A stretch of 64,000 nt of DNA, from the NCBI RefSeq assembly GCF_014696225.1, contig NZ_JACJPV010000001.1, forward strand, positions 160,845-224,844. Reading direction: 5' to 3'. The position numbers were made by a program, and so were the translations under genes. The notes below the pieces were generated by a model. It was not told where the DNA came from. It searched no databases and was given only the letters and a program-made list of their open reading frames with translations. Below, in pieces: positions 42,787 through 51,233 of this stretch; positions within the stretch are counted from its first letter, which is position 1; each line of letters opens with the position of its first letter. The stretch comes from Anabaena sp. FACHB-1237 (lineage in GTDB: Bacteria; Cyanobacteriota; Cyanobacteriia; Cyanobacteriales; Nostocaceae).

Positions 42787-45564
42787 ATGCTGGCAGATTT
42801 TTCACATACACAATTATTTCAGTATATTCAAGAAATTTTTGGCAATTTAGTTTCAGATCAAGTAGTAGCTGAATCTATAAGAGATGTAGAAATTATTGAA
42901 CCACCTGTAGCTAAACAATTTTGGCAATCTGATACAGCTAAACCGGGAATTTATATTGTTTTATCAGGTAAAGTGAGATTGTTAGATAGTAGTAATAATT
43001 TAATTACTACTTTAACTCCAGGCTTATCTTTTGGACATTTGACATTATTTCCTGAACAGAATTTTACTAGTTATGTTGCTAGGGCATCTGTGAATTTAAA
43101 AATTGCTTATCTTCCCCAAGATAGGTTAAGAAAACTGATGTTAAAATTTCCTTTATTGCGCGATCGCTTCCTGGAAAAATCAGAAATTCAAAATTCAACT
43201 CCCAACTCAGAAATTGAACATTTAGAAATTACTGATCATTCACAACCTGCACAAATTCCTCTTCCTCCTAGTCATCATAAAAAGTATCATAACCTGACTG
43301 TTTTACCACCATTGCCATCATCAAAACCGCCCAAAAAATCTGCTTCATACCTTATTTATCCTACTATTGCCGCCACAAATTGGTGGCGAAAAATTACCCA
43401 AAGATATCCATTTTTTGCCCAACAAAGTGCAGCCGATTGTGGCGCAGCTTGTTTAGTTATGATTAGTCGTTATTGGGGTAAAAATTCCAGTATTAATAAA
43501 ATACGGGATTTAACGAACATTAGCCGTAATGGTGCATCCATGAGAAGTTTAAGTGCAGCAGCAGAAACTATTGGTTTTACCACTAGACCGGTAAAAGCGA
43601 GTTTAGATAAATTTGCGGAACAAGAATTACCAGCGATCGCCCATTGGGAAGGTAGACATTACATAGTAGTATATAAAATTACTAAAAAATATGTTATTGT
43701 TGCCGATCCTGCTATTGGACAAAGACAAATTAGTTTAGATGAATTTCAAGCGAGTTGGACAGGGTATGCATTATTATTACAACCCACCAATTTACTCAAA
43801 GAAACACCAGAAGCTAGTAGTCCATTTTGGCAATTATTCGATTTAGTTAAACCACATTTTCAAGTAATTTTAGAAGTATTTATTGCTTCTATATTAATTC
43901 AAATTTTTGGATTAGTAACACCATTATTTACACAACTTTTACTAGATAGAGTCATTGTCCAAGGTAGCACATTAACCTTAAATACCGTTGGCTTAGGACT
44001 ATTAATTTTTAGCCTATTTAGAGTAACAATTAATGGACTAAGACAATATTTATTAGACCATACAGCGAACCGTATTAGTGTAGCCTTAATGGTAGGTTTT
44101 ATTAAACATACATTTCGTTTACCATTATCATTTTTTGAATCACGTTATGTAGGTGATATTATCTCCCGTGTGCAAGAAAATCAAAAAATTCAAAGGTTTT
44201 TAACAGGAGAAGCATTATCTATCAGCTTAGATTTATTAACAGTATTTATTTATGTAGGATTGATGCTTTTATATAGTCCACCCATGGCAGCCATGACCTT
44301 AGCAATTATTCCGCCATTTGTATTATTAACATTATTTGCCACACCATTTTTACGGCGAATTAATCGAGAAGTTTTCACTGCGGGAACAGAAGAAAATAGT
44401 TATTTAATTCAAAGTTTAACTGGTATTTCTTCCATTCGTGCCATGGCCATTGAACAAACAGTAAGATGGCATTGGGAAGAACTGTTAAATAAATTAATCA
44501 AAAAGAATTTCAAAGGGCAAATTATCAGCAATCAATTACAATTAATTAGTAGTACAATTCAATCTTTAGTAAGTACAGGATTATTATGGTTTGGTGCATA
44601 TTTAGTCATTCAAAATCAACTAACAATCGGGCAATTAGTAGCATTTAATATGTTATTAAGTAACATTATTCAACCATTTCAAAGATTAATCATCTTATGG
44701 AATCAACTACAAGAAGTCATGGTAGCTACAGAAAGAATAAACGACATTTTAGAAGCAGAACCAGAAGAAGATTTAGAAAATAAGCCTAGACAATATTTAA
44801 GTACATTAACCGGGAGTATTAAATTTGATAACGTCACATTTCGCTATCATAAAGAAAGTGAAATTAACGTTTTAGAAAATCTCAGTTTTGAAATATTACC
44901 AGAACAAACAGTAGCAGTAGTAGGAAGAAGTGGATCAGGAAAAACCACATTATCAAAATTGATTTTAGGATTATATTTACCGACAGATGGGAGAATTTTA
45001 ATTGATAATCAAGATATAACTAGTATTGCCTTAATGTCATTGCGATCGCAAATAGGAGTAGTAGATCAAGACACATTTTTATTTGGCGGAACAATTCGAG
45101 AAAATATTAGTATAGCCCATCCTGAAGCCAGCTTATCACAAATTATAGAAGTGTCAGAACTTGCAGGGGCAGATGAATTTATAAAAAGGATGCCAATGGG
45201 TTATGAAACACAAATTGGAGAAGGGGGAGGAATGCTATCAGGAGGACAACGACAAAGGTTAGCGATCGCCAGGGCATTAATCGGAAATCCTCGAGTTTTA
45301 ATATTAGATGAAGCTACCAGTCATTTAGATGCAGAATCAGAAAGAATCATTCAACAAAACCTCAAAAAGATATTAAAAGGACGCACAAGTGTAATCATTG
45401 CCCATCGTCTTTCTACAGTACGTCATGCCGACCTAATTCTCGTTCTAGATCGCGGTATTTTAGTCGAAAGTGGTACTCATGAACAACTAATTAATAAAAA
45501 AGGTCATTACTTCTATCTTAACCAACAACAATTAGCCGACAAAACTAACACTAAAACCAGCTAA
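42787..45564 (+). CDS. C39-peptidase ABC exporter with N-terminal cyclic-nucleotide-binding domain
   Basis: A 925-residue fused protein. Residues 1-130 form a CRP-like cyclic-nucleotide-binding fold (IYIVLSGKVRLLD, FGHLTLFPEQNF). A linker of about 70 residues follows. The C39 peptidase (204-335) has oxyanion Gln212, nucleophile Cys218 in AADCGAACL, His291 in GRHYIVV and Asp307 in VADPAIG, so it should be active. Six membrane helices span about 355-640. The ATPase has Walker A GRSGSGKT (713-720), LSGGQRQR (817-824), Walker B VLILDEATSHLD (837-848) and H-loop His873. It cleaves double-glycine leaders and exports the peptide. HlyD follows 39 bp later and two leader peptides lie downstream. It resembles HetC in type. 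Confidence 0.93.
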   Translation: MLADFSHTQLFQYIQEIFGNLVSDQVVAESIRDVEIIEPPVAKQFWQSDTAKPGIYIVLSGKVRLLDSSNNLITTLTPGLSFGHLTLFPEQNFTSYVARASVNLKIAYLPQDRLRKLMLKFPLLRDRFLEKSEIQNSTPNSEIEHLEITDHSQPAQIPLPPSHHKKYHNLTVLPPLPSSKPPKKSASYLIYPTIAATNWWRKITQRYPFFAQQSAADCGAACLVMISRYWGKNSSINKIRDLTNISRNGASMRSLSAAAETIGFTTRPVKASLDKFAEQELPAIAHWEGRHYIVVYKITKKYVIVADPAIGQRQISLDEFQASWTGYALLLQPTNLLKETPEASSPFWQLFDLVKPHFQVILEVFIASILIQIFGLVTPLFTQLLLDRVIVQGSTLTLNTVGLGLLIFSLFRVTINGLRQYLLDHTANRISVALMVGFIKHTFRLPLSFFESRYVGDIISRVQENQKIQRFLTGEALSISLDLLTVFIYVGLMLLYSPPMAAMTLAIIPPFVLLTLFATPFLRRINREVFTAGTEENSYLIQSLTGISSIRAMAIEQTVRWHWEELLNKLIKKNFKGQIISNQLQLISSTIQSLVSTGLLWFGAYLVIQNQLTIGQLVAFNMLLSNIIQPFQRLIILWNQLQEVMVATERINDILEAEPEEDLENKPRQYLSTLTGSIKFDNVTFRYHKESEINVLENLSFEILPEQTVAVVGRSGSGKTTLSKLILGLYLPTDGRILIDNQDITSIALMSLRSQIGVVDQDTFLFGGTIRENISIAHPEASLSQIIEVSELAGADEFIKRMPMGYETQIGEGGGMLSGGQRQRLAIARALIGNPRVLILDEATSHLDAESERIIQQNLKKILKGRTSVIIAHRLSTVRHADLILVLDRGILVESGTHEQLINKKGHYFYLNQQQLADKTNTKTS

Positions 45565-45603
45565 ATACCTTAGTAAATACTAGTAAATATCTTGTTTATT
45601 ACC

Positions 45604-47133
45604 ATGCCAAACATAATTTACACATCAAGAAATAATATATTTCACCTGGATCAAACCAGCAATACTACATTCAAAAAAACTAGCGAAACCAATAGTAAAA
45701 TTAATAAAGATTGGTATTATGGCACAGAAGAATTATTAGATAGTCTACCAAAAGCATGGACAAGATCCATGTTGTATTTTCTCATAACTTTCACCACCAT
45801 AATTGTACCTTGGACAATGTTTAGTCAAGTAGATGAAACAGGAAAGGCCATAGGGAGAATAGAACCAAAAGGTGCAACACAAAAATTAGATAGCATAGTC
45901 ACAGGAAACATAATTTCTGTAAACGTCAAAGAAGGATCAATAGTTGAAACTGGACAAGTTTTATTACAAATAGACTCTCAACCTATTACAACAGAAATTG
46001 CTCAAAACAAAGCAAAATTAGAAGCATTAATTAGCAGACAGTCTCAACTAGAAATTATCAAAAATCAAGTTTTATTAGCTATTAACATTCAAAGACAACA
46101 AAACCAGTCTCAAGCATTAGAAAAAATGGCAGAAGTTAGTCAAAGAGAACAAGATTTTCAAAATAAACAAAATATTTATATATCGCAAAAACTAGAAAAA
46201 AATGCTCAAATTGAACAAATCAAACAGAATATCAAATCTACAGAAATAGCCTATAGAATAGCAAGTAGTAGACTAGCTAGAGATATGGCAGAAACAGCGC
46301 GTTATCAGTTGCTATTAAAAGAAGGGATAATTGCCAAAACGAAAATAATAGAACTAGAAAAAATTGCCGAAGAAAGTAAAAGATTACAACAAGAAGCAAA
46401 ATTTAATATTGCCACTGCAAAATTGCGACTAGAAGAAGAAATTAGTCGTTCTCAAACTCTCATAACTCAATTAAAATCAGATATTTACCAAGCAAAACTA
46501 CGCTTACAACAAGAACAAAATAGTTATCAAAGCCTCCTCCAATCTAGTAAATTAACATTACTAAAAAATCAAGAACAACTCAAAGATATTCAAAATCAAA
46601 TCACAACAATTAAATCAGAAATTATCCAGAATAAAACCCAAATAGCAGCATTAAACGTACAATTAAATCAGCGCATCATCCGTTCACCAATTAATGGCAC
46701 AATTTTTGAATTACCCATTGCTAAACCTGGTGCAGTAGTGCAAACAGGACAAATGTTAGCCCAAATTGCCCCCAAAAATGCCGAACTAATTTTAAAAGCT
46801 AAACTCCCAAATCAACATAGTGGTTTTGTTAAAGTAGGAATGCCAGTCAAAATCAAATTTGATGCTTATCCATTTCAAGAATATGGCATATTAAATGGCC
46901 GGGTGAGTTGGATTTCGCCAAACTCAAAAATCACAGAAAATAGTATGAATACCACAGAAAACTATCAAATAGAAATTAGTTTACAACAAACTTATTTTCC
47001 ATCAGGTAAACAAAGAATTTTCATTACACCTGGACAAACAGCCACAGCAGAAGTTATTATTCGTCAACGTCGAGTTATTGATTTTATTCTTGATCCCTTT
47101 AAGAAACTACAAAAAACAGGATTAGAACTTTAA
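45604..47133 (+). CDS. HlyD-family membrane-fusion adaptor
   Basis: A 509-residue adaptor from MPNIIYTSRNNIFHLDQTSN (ATG at 45604); a TTG at 45592 is an alternative. One membrane segment (SMLYFLITFTTIIVPWTMF, about 56-75) follows the cytoplasmic N-terminus. Next comes lipoyl half 1 (VTGNIISVNVKEGSIVETGQ), then a long coiled coil with many Gln/Lys/Ile heptads (about 125-355), lipoyl half 2 (RSPINGTIFELPIAKPGAV) and a beta-barrel. It forms the periplasmic bridge for the C39 exporter 39 bp upstream and probably joins a TolC-like outer-membrane channel that is not encoded here. Confidence 0.93.
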   Translation: MPNIIYTSRNNIFHLDQTSNTTFKKTSETNSKINKDWYYGTEELLDSLPKAWTRSMLYFLITFTTIIVPWTMFSQVDETGKAIGRIEPKGATQKLDSIVTGNIISVNVKEGSIVETGQVLLQIDSQPITTEIAQNKAKLEALISRQSQLEIIKNQVLLAINIQRQQNQSQALEKMAEVSQREQDFQNKQNIYISQKLEKNAQIEQIKQNIKSTEIAYRIASSRLARDMAETARYQLLLKEGIIAKTKIIELEKIAEESKRLQQEAKFNIATAKLRLEEEISRSQTLITQLKSDIYQAKLRLQQEQNSYQSLLQSSKLTLLKNQEQLKDIQNQITTIKSEIIQNKTQIAALNVQLNQRIIRSPINGTIFELPIAKPGAVVQTGQMLAQIAPKNAELILKAKLPNQHSGFVKVGMPVKIKFDAYPFQEYGILNGRVSWISPNSKITENSMNTTENYQIEISLQQTYFPSGKQRIFITPGQTATAEVIIRQRRVIDFILDPFKKLQKTGLEL

Positions 47134-47150
47134 CAAATAACAAAACCGTT

Positions 47151-47183
47151 AGATCCCGGACTTCTCTAAGAAGTCCGGGATCT
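47151..47183. repeat. AGATCCCGGACTTC-type hairpin repeat, copy 5
   Basis: A 15-bp inverted repeat 17 bp after the HlyD stop. Its right arm is duplicated in part: AGTCCGGGATCTTACTTGCT repeats perfectly at 47172-47192 and 47193-47213, a 21-bp tandem duplication. The hairpin may end or attenuate the exporter transcript before the peptide genes. Confidence 0.75.
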
Positions 47184-47238
47184 TACTTGCTTAGTCCGGG
47201 ATCTTACTTGCTTAATGAAAGACAAAATTCACTAAATA

Positions 47239-47307
47239 ATGTCTAAAATACAGGACATTTCTATGCAACATTTAAATCCATTATCAGAGAATCATGTCAG
47301 AATATAA
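47239..47307 (+). other. 22-codon leader-like open frame
   Basis: Encodes MSKIQDISMQHLNPLSENHV plus two more residues, then TAA. The opening faintly resembles the leaders of the two downstream genes (xxIxISDLxP), as if one residue run were inserted and the core lost. It may be a decayed third peptide gene or chance. No clear ribosome-binding site. Confidence 0.2.
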
Positions 47308-47342
47308 GCATCAACATTAATAAAGATTGAGAGGATATTAAA

Positions 47343-47624
47343 ATGAATCGAATAGCAATTTATGACTTACATCCTTATCATTTAGAAACCTTTATTAAGG
47401 ATTTAGAAACAACAGAAATCAGATTCTTAATAGGAGGAATATCTTGGGGTAGTTATCCTAATTTTGGACTAACTCCTAATCTAACTCCTAATATTTATAT
47501 CAGCACAATTTATGATGGAGTGAATACCATATCAAACACCTATGAAGGTGCAGGTAGCTATCATGATAACAAAATCAACACCATAGATTATTCTCGCACT
47601 ACTAATGCTTGGATATATACTTAA
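47343..47624 (+). CDS. Double-glycine leader peptide precursor 1
   Basis: A 93-residue precursor. The leader (residues 1-32) has D8-L9-x-P11, F17 and D20-L21, and ends with Leu21 (-12), Glu25 (-8), Ile26 (-7), Leu29 (-4), Gly31 (-2) and Gly32 (-1), the full set of positions recognised by C39 peptidases. The 61-residue core starts ISWGSYPNFG and has an LTPNLTPN repeat and a Tyr/Asn/Thr-rich part (STIYDGVNTISNTYEGAGSY). It has no cysteine, so no disulfide or lanthionine is expected. A purine-rich GAGAGG lies about 10 bp before the ATG. Likely substrate of the exporter 210 bp upstream. Activity unknown. Confidence 0.8.
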   Translation: MNRIAIYDLHPYHLETFIKDLETTEIRFLIGGISWGSYPNFGLTPNLTPNIYISTIYDGVNTISNTYEGAGSYHDNKINTIDYSRTTNAWIYT

Positions 47625-47688
47625 TATTTTTTGCAAATTCTCCGCATTCTCGTGACATTCTCATAACTCTTGATGAGGAAATAAGATA

Positions 47689-47943
47689 ATGGCTACCATT
47701 GTAATTTCTGACTTACAACCTATTGATTTAAAAATATTCTTACAGGACTTAAATTCAGCGCAAACACAAGAAATATTAGGTAGTAGTCTTATCCCTTTAT
47801 GGCGTTCTTCTGATGTTCAATTAAATACATTTTATGATGGCATAAATAACCGCGAAACATCATATAAAGGTCCATTCAGTTTCTATGAAAATAAGATTTT
47901 TACAGTTGATTTTGCCAGAACAGCTATTTATTTAGTTATCTGA
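47689..47943 (+). CDS. Double-glycine-type leader peptide precursor 2
   Basis: An 84-residue paralog of the preceding gene. The 32-residue leader (MATIVISDLQPIDLKIFLQD and on) aligns without gaps: D8-L9-x-P11, L14, F17 and D20-L21. The cleavage site is Gly31-Ser32 instead of Gly-Gly, with Leu21 (-12), Gln25 (-8) and Ile29 (-4). The 52-residue core keeps TFYDGIN, SYKGPFSFYENKI and TVDFART, matching IYDGVN, TYEGAGSYHDNKI and TIDYSRT of precursor 1. No cysteine. A GAGGAAATAAGATA stretch supplies the ribosome-binding site. It probably passes through the same exporter. Confidence 0.78.
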   Translation: MATIVISDLQPIDLKIFLQDLNSAQTQEILGSSLIPLWRSSDVQLNTFYDGINNRETSYKGPFSFYENKIFTVDFARTAIYLVI

Positions 47944-47999
47944 ACATTTACCCAAGAATTGTTAGTTAATAAATTCACATTTTTAAATAACTCATGATC

Positions 48000-48254
48000 A
48001 TAAGCTGATGTGCAGCACTCACTGTATAACTAAAAAACCTAAAATTACTGTAGTGGAAGCATCTTGCTTGCATCTATTATCCATAGGACTTACGCAAGTG
48101 TCACACTAAAAAATCTGTTGTAGAGTGCGTCAGATATGAACAATTTGGTTATTTACATGATTTATACTGTCTGACGTGGTTGGTGGTCGAACCACGCCCT
48201 ACCAATGTGTCAGTTGCGTAAGTCCCGATCCAAATTAAAAGCACAACAGCTTAT
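48000..48254. repeat. ATAAGCTG element split by a GGACTTACGC element
   Basis: The outer element has ends ATAAGCTGATGTGCAGCAC and GTGCTTTTAATTTGG-like sequence ending GCACAACAGCTTAT on this strand, the inverse of 37962-38066. Into its middle is inserted 48086-48225, a complete element from GGACTTACGCAAGTGTCAC to CAGTTGCGTAAGTCC. Together they show two successive small transposition events. Confidence 0.65.
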
Positions 48255-49180
48255 CCCTGAATTATCTATAAATTTAGGGATATTATTTTGGTATTTATAT
48301 AAGAAGTTTGGTAATTATTCAGCTATTGGTAATCAGTAATCAGCGAATAGCAGCAATAACAAGAATTAACAAATTTTAATTTCACATCATATTTAATTTG
48401 AAAGAATGTTATCTACATCCGTTTGTTTCTATTAAAAGATTTCAGCATAGCTGACGGCTGAATGCGTAAAAGTTTTGTTATAAAATCCTCACTAACCAAA
48501 TTAAATCAGCTATAAATTGTCTGATAAATTACCTAAAAAAAATTCAAAAATTGACATAATTCATCCAGAATAAGCCAAATGCTATTTGAGTATTAATCTA
48601 ATTATTAGTGCCTATATTAGTGCCTATATTTAGTGTCTCAAGATTATCAGGGTGTAATTTACAATGAACACCATATTGAGAAAATATATGCGCTATCATA
48701 TTTATGGACAAAAACGGGATTTTCCCATTGCTACAACAATTAAAGTTTTCACTCTAACGTTTTTTTTTTGGAACTTTAATTTTTTGTGGTTTTTCTATAG
48801 GTTTATTCATGATTTCATATCTTACATCCAACTTAAACACTATTCCTTCTACCTCAACGACTGGTACTAAGTAGGTTGGGTTAAATAACCCAACTTACAA
48901 ATTATATGTTGGGTTATTTAACCCAACATAATAAATATTTAATTAGGGCTTGATGAAAACATATAAAACCCAGACAAATCAAAGTTTCAGGCTGATAAGC
49001 ACAGAAAATGGGTGCAAGGGTTTTGAGGAGTATAGTACCAAAATAAAGGATTTTTAGTCTGAGAAATCAAAATTTTCAAATACAAAAAACTCCTTGAACT
49101 CCTGAACCGAAGCTCTGCCATAGCGTCTCCTGACTCCTTGATCTCCTTAGCCTTAACGAAAGGACTTTTTGGTGCAAACG
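48255..49180. other. Intergenic region downstream of the peptide genes
   Basis: About 0.9 kb. A 68-codon frame at 48664-48870 (MNTILRKYMRYHIYGQKRDF, then a Phe/Trp-rich hydrophobic part) is possible but unconvincing. 48874-48930 is a GTTGGGTTATTTAACCCAAC-type double palindrome. The sequence TGACTCCTTGATCTCC-like near 49130 is a common short repeat in this genome. No other signal. Confidence 0.45.
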
Positions 49181-49678
49181 CTAATTAACTTTTTTCGTTG
49201 GTTTAGCAATTTCTTGCTGATAAAAACGAACTACCTGCTGGACATAATTACCAGTAAAACCTTTGTTACAACCAGTATAATTACCCGTCATCCACCAACA
49301 AGCAGCACCACGCACAGCAGCATTTTCATTATTGTTATTAGCGGCAAATTGGTTATTTAACTCACGAGAAACGATACAAGAAACCACTTGACGAGTTAAT
49401 TTTGGATCATTTTCAAATTGACTTACTGATAACTCTTTTTTCAAACAATTTTTACTCCAACCTTTGAGAGTTTCTGGTTTAATTTGCCATTCTGTATGAT
49501 ATCCAGGATTTGGCTTTTTTGATTTAGGTGCAGCTAGTCTTAATGCTTCTACCATAGCAGAAATTTGGGCATTAGAAACAGTTTTTTTAGTCTGTTGTTG
49601 TGCTTGGGTTATGGTAGGTAAAAACCCGAAATTTATAGTTATGATACCAAATATTAATGCGATCGCTTTTTTGTTCAT
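49181..49678 (-). CDS. Putative secreted protein, cysteine-containing
   Basis: The start MNKKAIALIFGIITINFGFL (49678) gives 165 residues with a clear signal peptide and a likely cut after TITQA or QAQ. The mature part has four cysteines (WSKNCLKKE, QVVSCIVSREL, RGAACWWMTG, YTGCNKGF), probably two disulfides, and the pattern VRGAACWWMTGNYTGCN. No domain recognised. It may be periplasmic. It faces the peptide-export locus but on the opposite strand, so a functional link is not supported. Confidence 0.7.
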   Translation of the reverse strand: MNKKAIALIFGIITINFGFLPTITQAQQQTKKTVSNAQISAMVEALRLAAPKSKKPNPGYHTEWQIKPETLKGWSKNCLKKELSVSQFENDPKLTRQVVSCIVSRELNNQFAANNNNENAAVRGAACWWMTGNYTGCNKGFTGNYVQQVVRFYQQEIAKPTKKVN

Positions 49679-49751
49679 GATTTGGAAATTATTGATCATT
49701 TTCAAACTTATTAAAGTTATCAAAGTTATTATACTATAACAATGAACAACA

Positions 49752-49784
49752 AGATACCCGACTTCTTTAAGAAGTCGGGTATCT
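49752..49784. repeat. AGATACCCGACTTC-type hairpin repeat, copy 6
   Basis: AGATACCCGACTTCTT and AAGAAGTCGGGTATCT form a perfect stem, 6 bp after the stop of the aminopeptidase gene. A compensated base change compared with other copies keeps pairing, so selection or copying conserves the hairpin. Possible terminator. Confidence 0.8.
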
Positions 49785-49789
49785 GAATC

Positions 49790-51172
49790 TTAACTCACCA
49801 AGTTTTCAATATCAGAAGTTTTAGTAGGTAATGCTGCGGTTAAAACCTCCCTACCAGAAGTAGTAACTAAAACATCATCTTCAATTCTAATTCCCCGCAC
49901 ATCCGCAAATTGTGCCAACCTTTCCCAATTAACTAAATATTGATATTGATTTCTAATTTTGGGATCATTTAAAATTGCCGGAACTTGATAAAAACCCGGT
50001 TCAATAGTCACTAACATTCCTGGTAATAAAGGACGATTTAAACGTAAATAACTCAAACCAAATCTACTACTTCTTTCCCTGCCTAAATCATATCCTGCCA
50101 AATCTCCCAAATCTTCCATATCATGTACATCTAAACCTAATAAATGTCCAATACCATGAGGGAAAAATAAAGCATGAAGATCCATTTTTACCAAATCTTC
50201 TGGCTTACCTCTTAAAATACCTAAATTAACCAAACCTTCAGCGATAATTTTAGCTGCTAAAAGATGAATTTCCGCATATTCTACCCCAGGAAATATATTA
50301 GCAATACAAGCATCATGGGCAGTTAAAACAATATCATAAATATCCTTTTGTGTAGGTGAAAATTTACCAGAAACAGGCCAGGTTCTAGTAATATCACTTG
50401 CCCAACCATTGGCCGTTTCTGCACCCACATCAGCTAATAATAAATCACCTGATTTAATAGCATGATGATAATGTTGATTATGCAAAATTTCACCATGTAC
50501 AGTGACAATACTAGAATAAGCAGTAGTCATATTTTCACTGATAATTACTGCTTCCATAGCTGCACGAATTTCTGCTTCTAAACTAGCTGCACGGGTAACT
50601 TTCATACCTTTTTTATGCGCTGCAATACTCACATTGACAGCTTTTTTTAATTCTATTAATGCCATATCATCATGACAGAGACGTAAAGAAATAATCGCTT
50701 TAGCTAATTCTAAATCTCTACCTGTTAATGGCTGTTGTGGTAAAATAAATCTATTTAAAATTTGTGTTTGTTGTGTCCAAGTTGCAGCATCTTGTACAGG
50801 AATAGTAGCAATATTTTCTAAATCATTGATTATTGTTAATTGTTCTACTAATTCTGTCATGGGTTTAGCATCATCTGCACCAATTTTAGCTGCTATTTCT
50901 TCTCGATTAGGTGCTGCACCATGCCATAAATTATTACTAGGATGGGGGTCATCCATAAACAGTTGCATATTGCCCCTTTCTAGGACTATGGCGGCGTTTT
51001 CTAGGGGAATACCTGCAAAATAAAGGAAATGACTATTAGCGCGGTAAGGATACTTATTTGCGGGGAAATTGCGCGGACTGCTAATACCTGACCACAAAAT
51101 GGCGGGAAAATCAATTAATTGGCCGAGTTGGTGACGACGAAAACGGAGTATTTCTGAGAGATTCTTGTTCAT
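49790..51172 (-). CDS. pepP: Xaa-Pro aminopeptidase (M24B, aminopeptidase P)
   Basis: A 460-residue dinuclear-metal peptidase that removes the N-terminal residue before proline. The N-terminal creatinase-like domain includes ANSHFLYFAGIPLENAAIVL. The pita-bread domain has metal ligands in LLADVGAETANGWASDITRT (two Asp), FFPHGIGHLLGLDVHD (His), VTIEPGFY (Glu) and GIRIEDDVLVT (Glu). Full length. Flanked on both sides by hairpin repeats, 17 bp from the one at 51191, so it is likely transcribed alone. Confidence 0.94.
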   Translation of the reverse strand: MNKNLSEILRFRRHQLGQLIDFPAILWSGISSPRNFPANKYPYRANSHFLYFAGIPLENAAIVLERGNMQLFMDDPHPSNNLWHGAAPNREEIAAKIGADDAKPMTELVEQLTIINDLENIATIPVQDAATWTQQTQILNRFILPQQPLTGRDLELAKAIISLRLCHDDMALIELKKAVNVSIAAHKKGMKVTRAASLEAEIRAAMEAVIISENMTTAYSSIVTVHGEILHNQHYHHAIKSGDLLLADVGAETANGWASDITRTWPVSGKFSPTQKDIYDIVLTAHDACIANIFPGVEYAEIHLLAAKIIAEGLVNLGILRGKPEDLVKMDLHALFFPHGIGHLLGLDVHDMEDLGDLAGYDLGRERSSRFGLSYLRLNRPLLPGMLVTIEPGFYQVPAILNDPKIRNQYQYLVNWERLAQFADVRGIRIEDDVLVTTSGREVLTAALPTKTSDIENLVS

Positions 51173-51190
51173 AATATCAGAAGAGGATCA

Positions 51191-51223
51191 AAGATCCCGG
51201 ACTTCTTCAAGAAGTCCGGGATC
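51191..51223. repeat. AGATCCCGGACTTC-type hairpin repeat, copy 7
   Basis: Perfect inverted repeat between rtcB and pepP, 10 bp after the rtcB stop. Likely to end the rtcB transcript. Confidence 0.8.
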
Positions 51224-51233
51224 TGATTATTTA

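Noticed and set aside
45592..45603. TTG as start of the HlyD gene
   Set aside because: The ATG at 45604 is only four codons later and is preferred.
48664..48870. 68-codon frame downstream of the peptide genes, considered as a third precursor
   Set aside because: It has no ISDLxP leader and no GG site; Phe/Trp richness follows from a T run.
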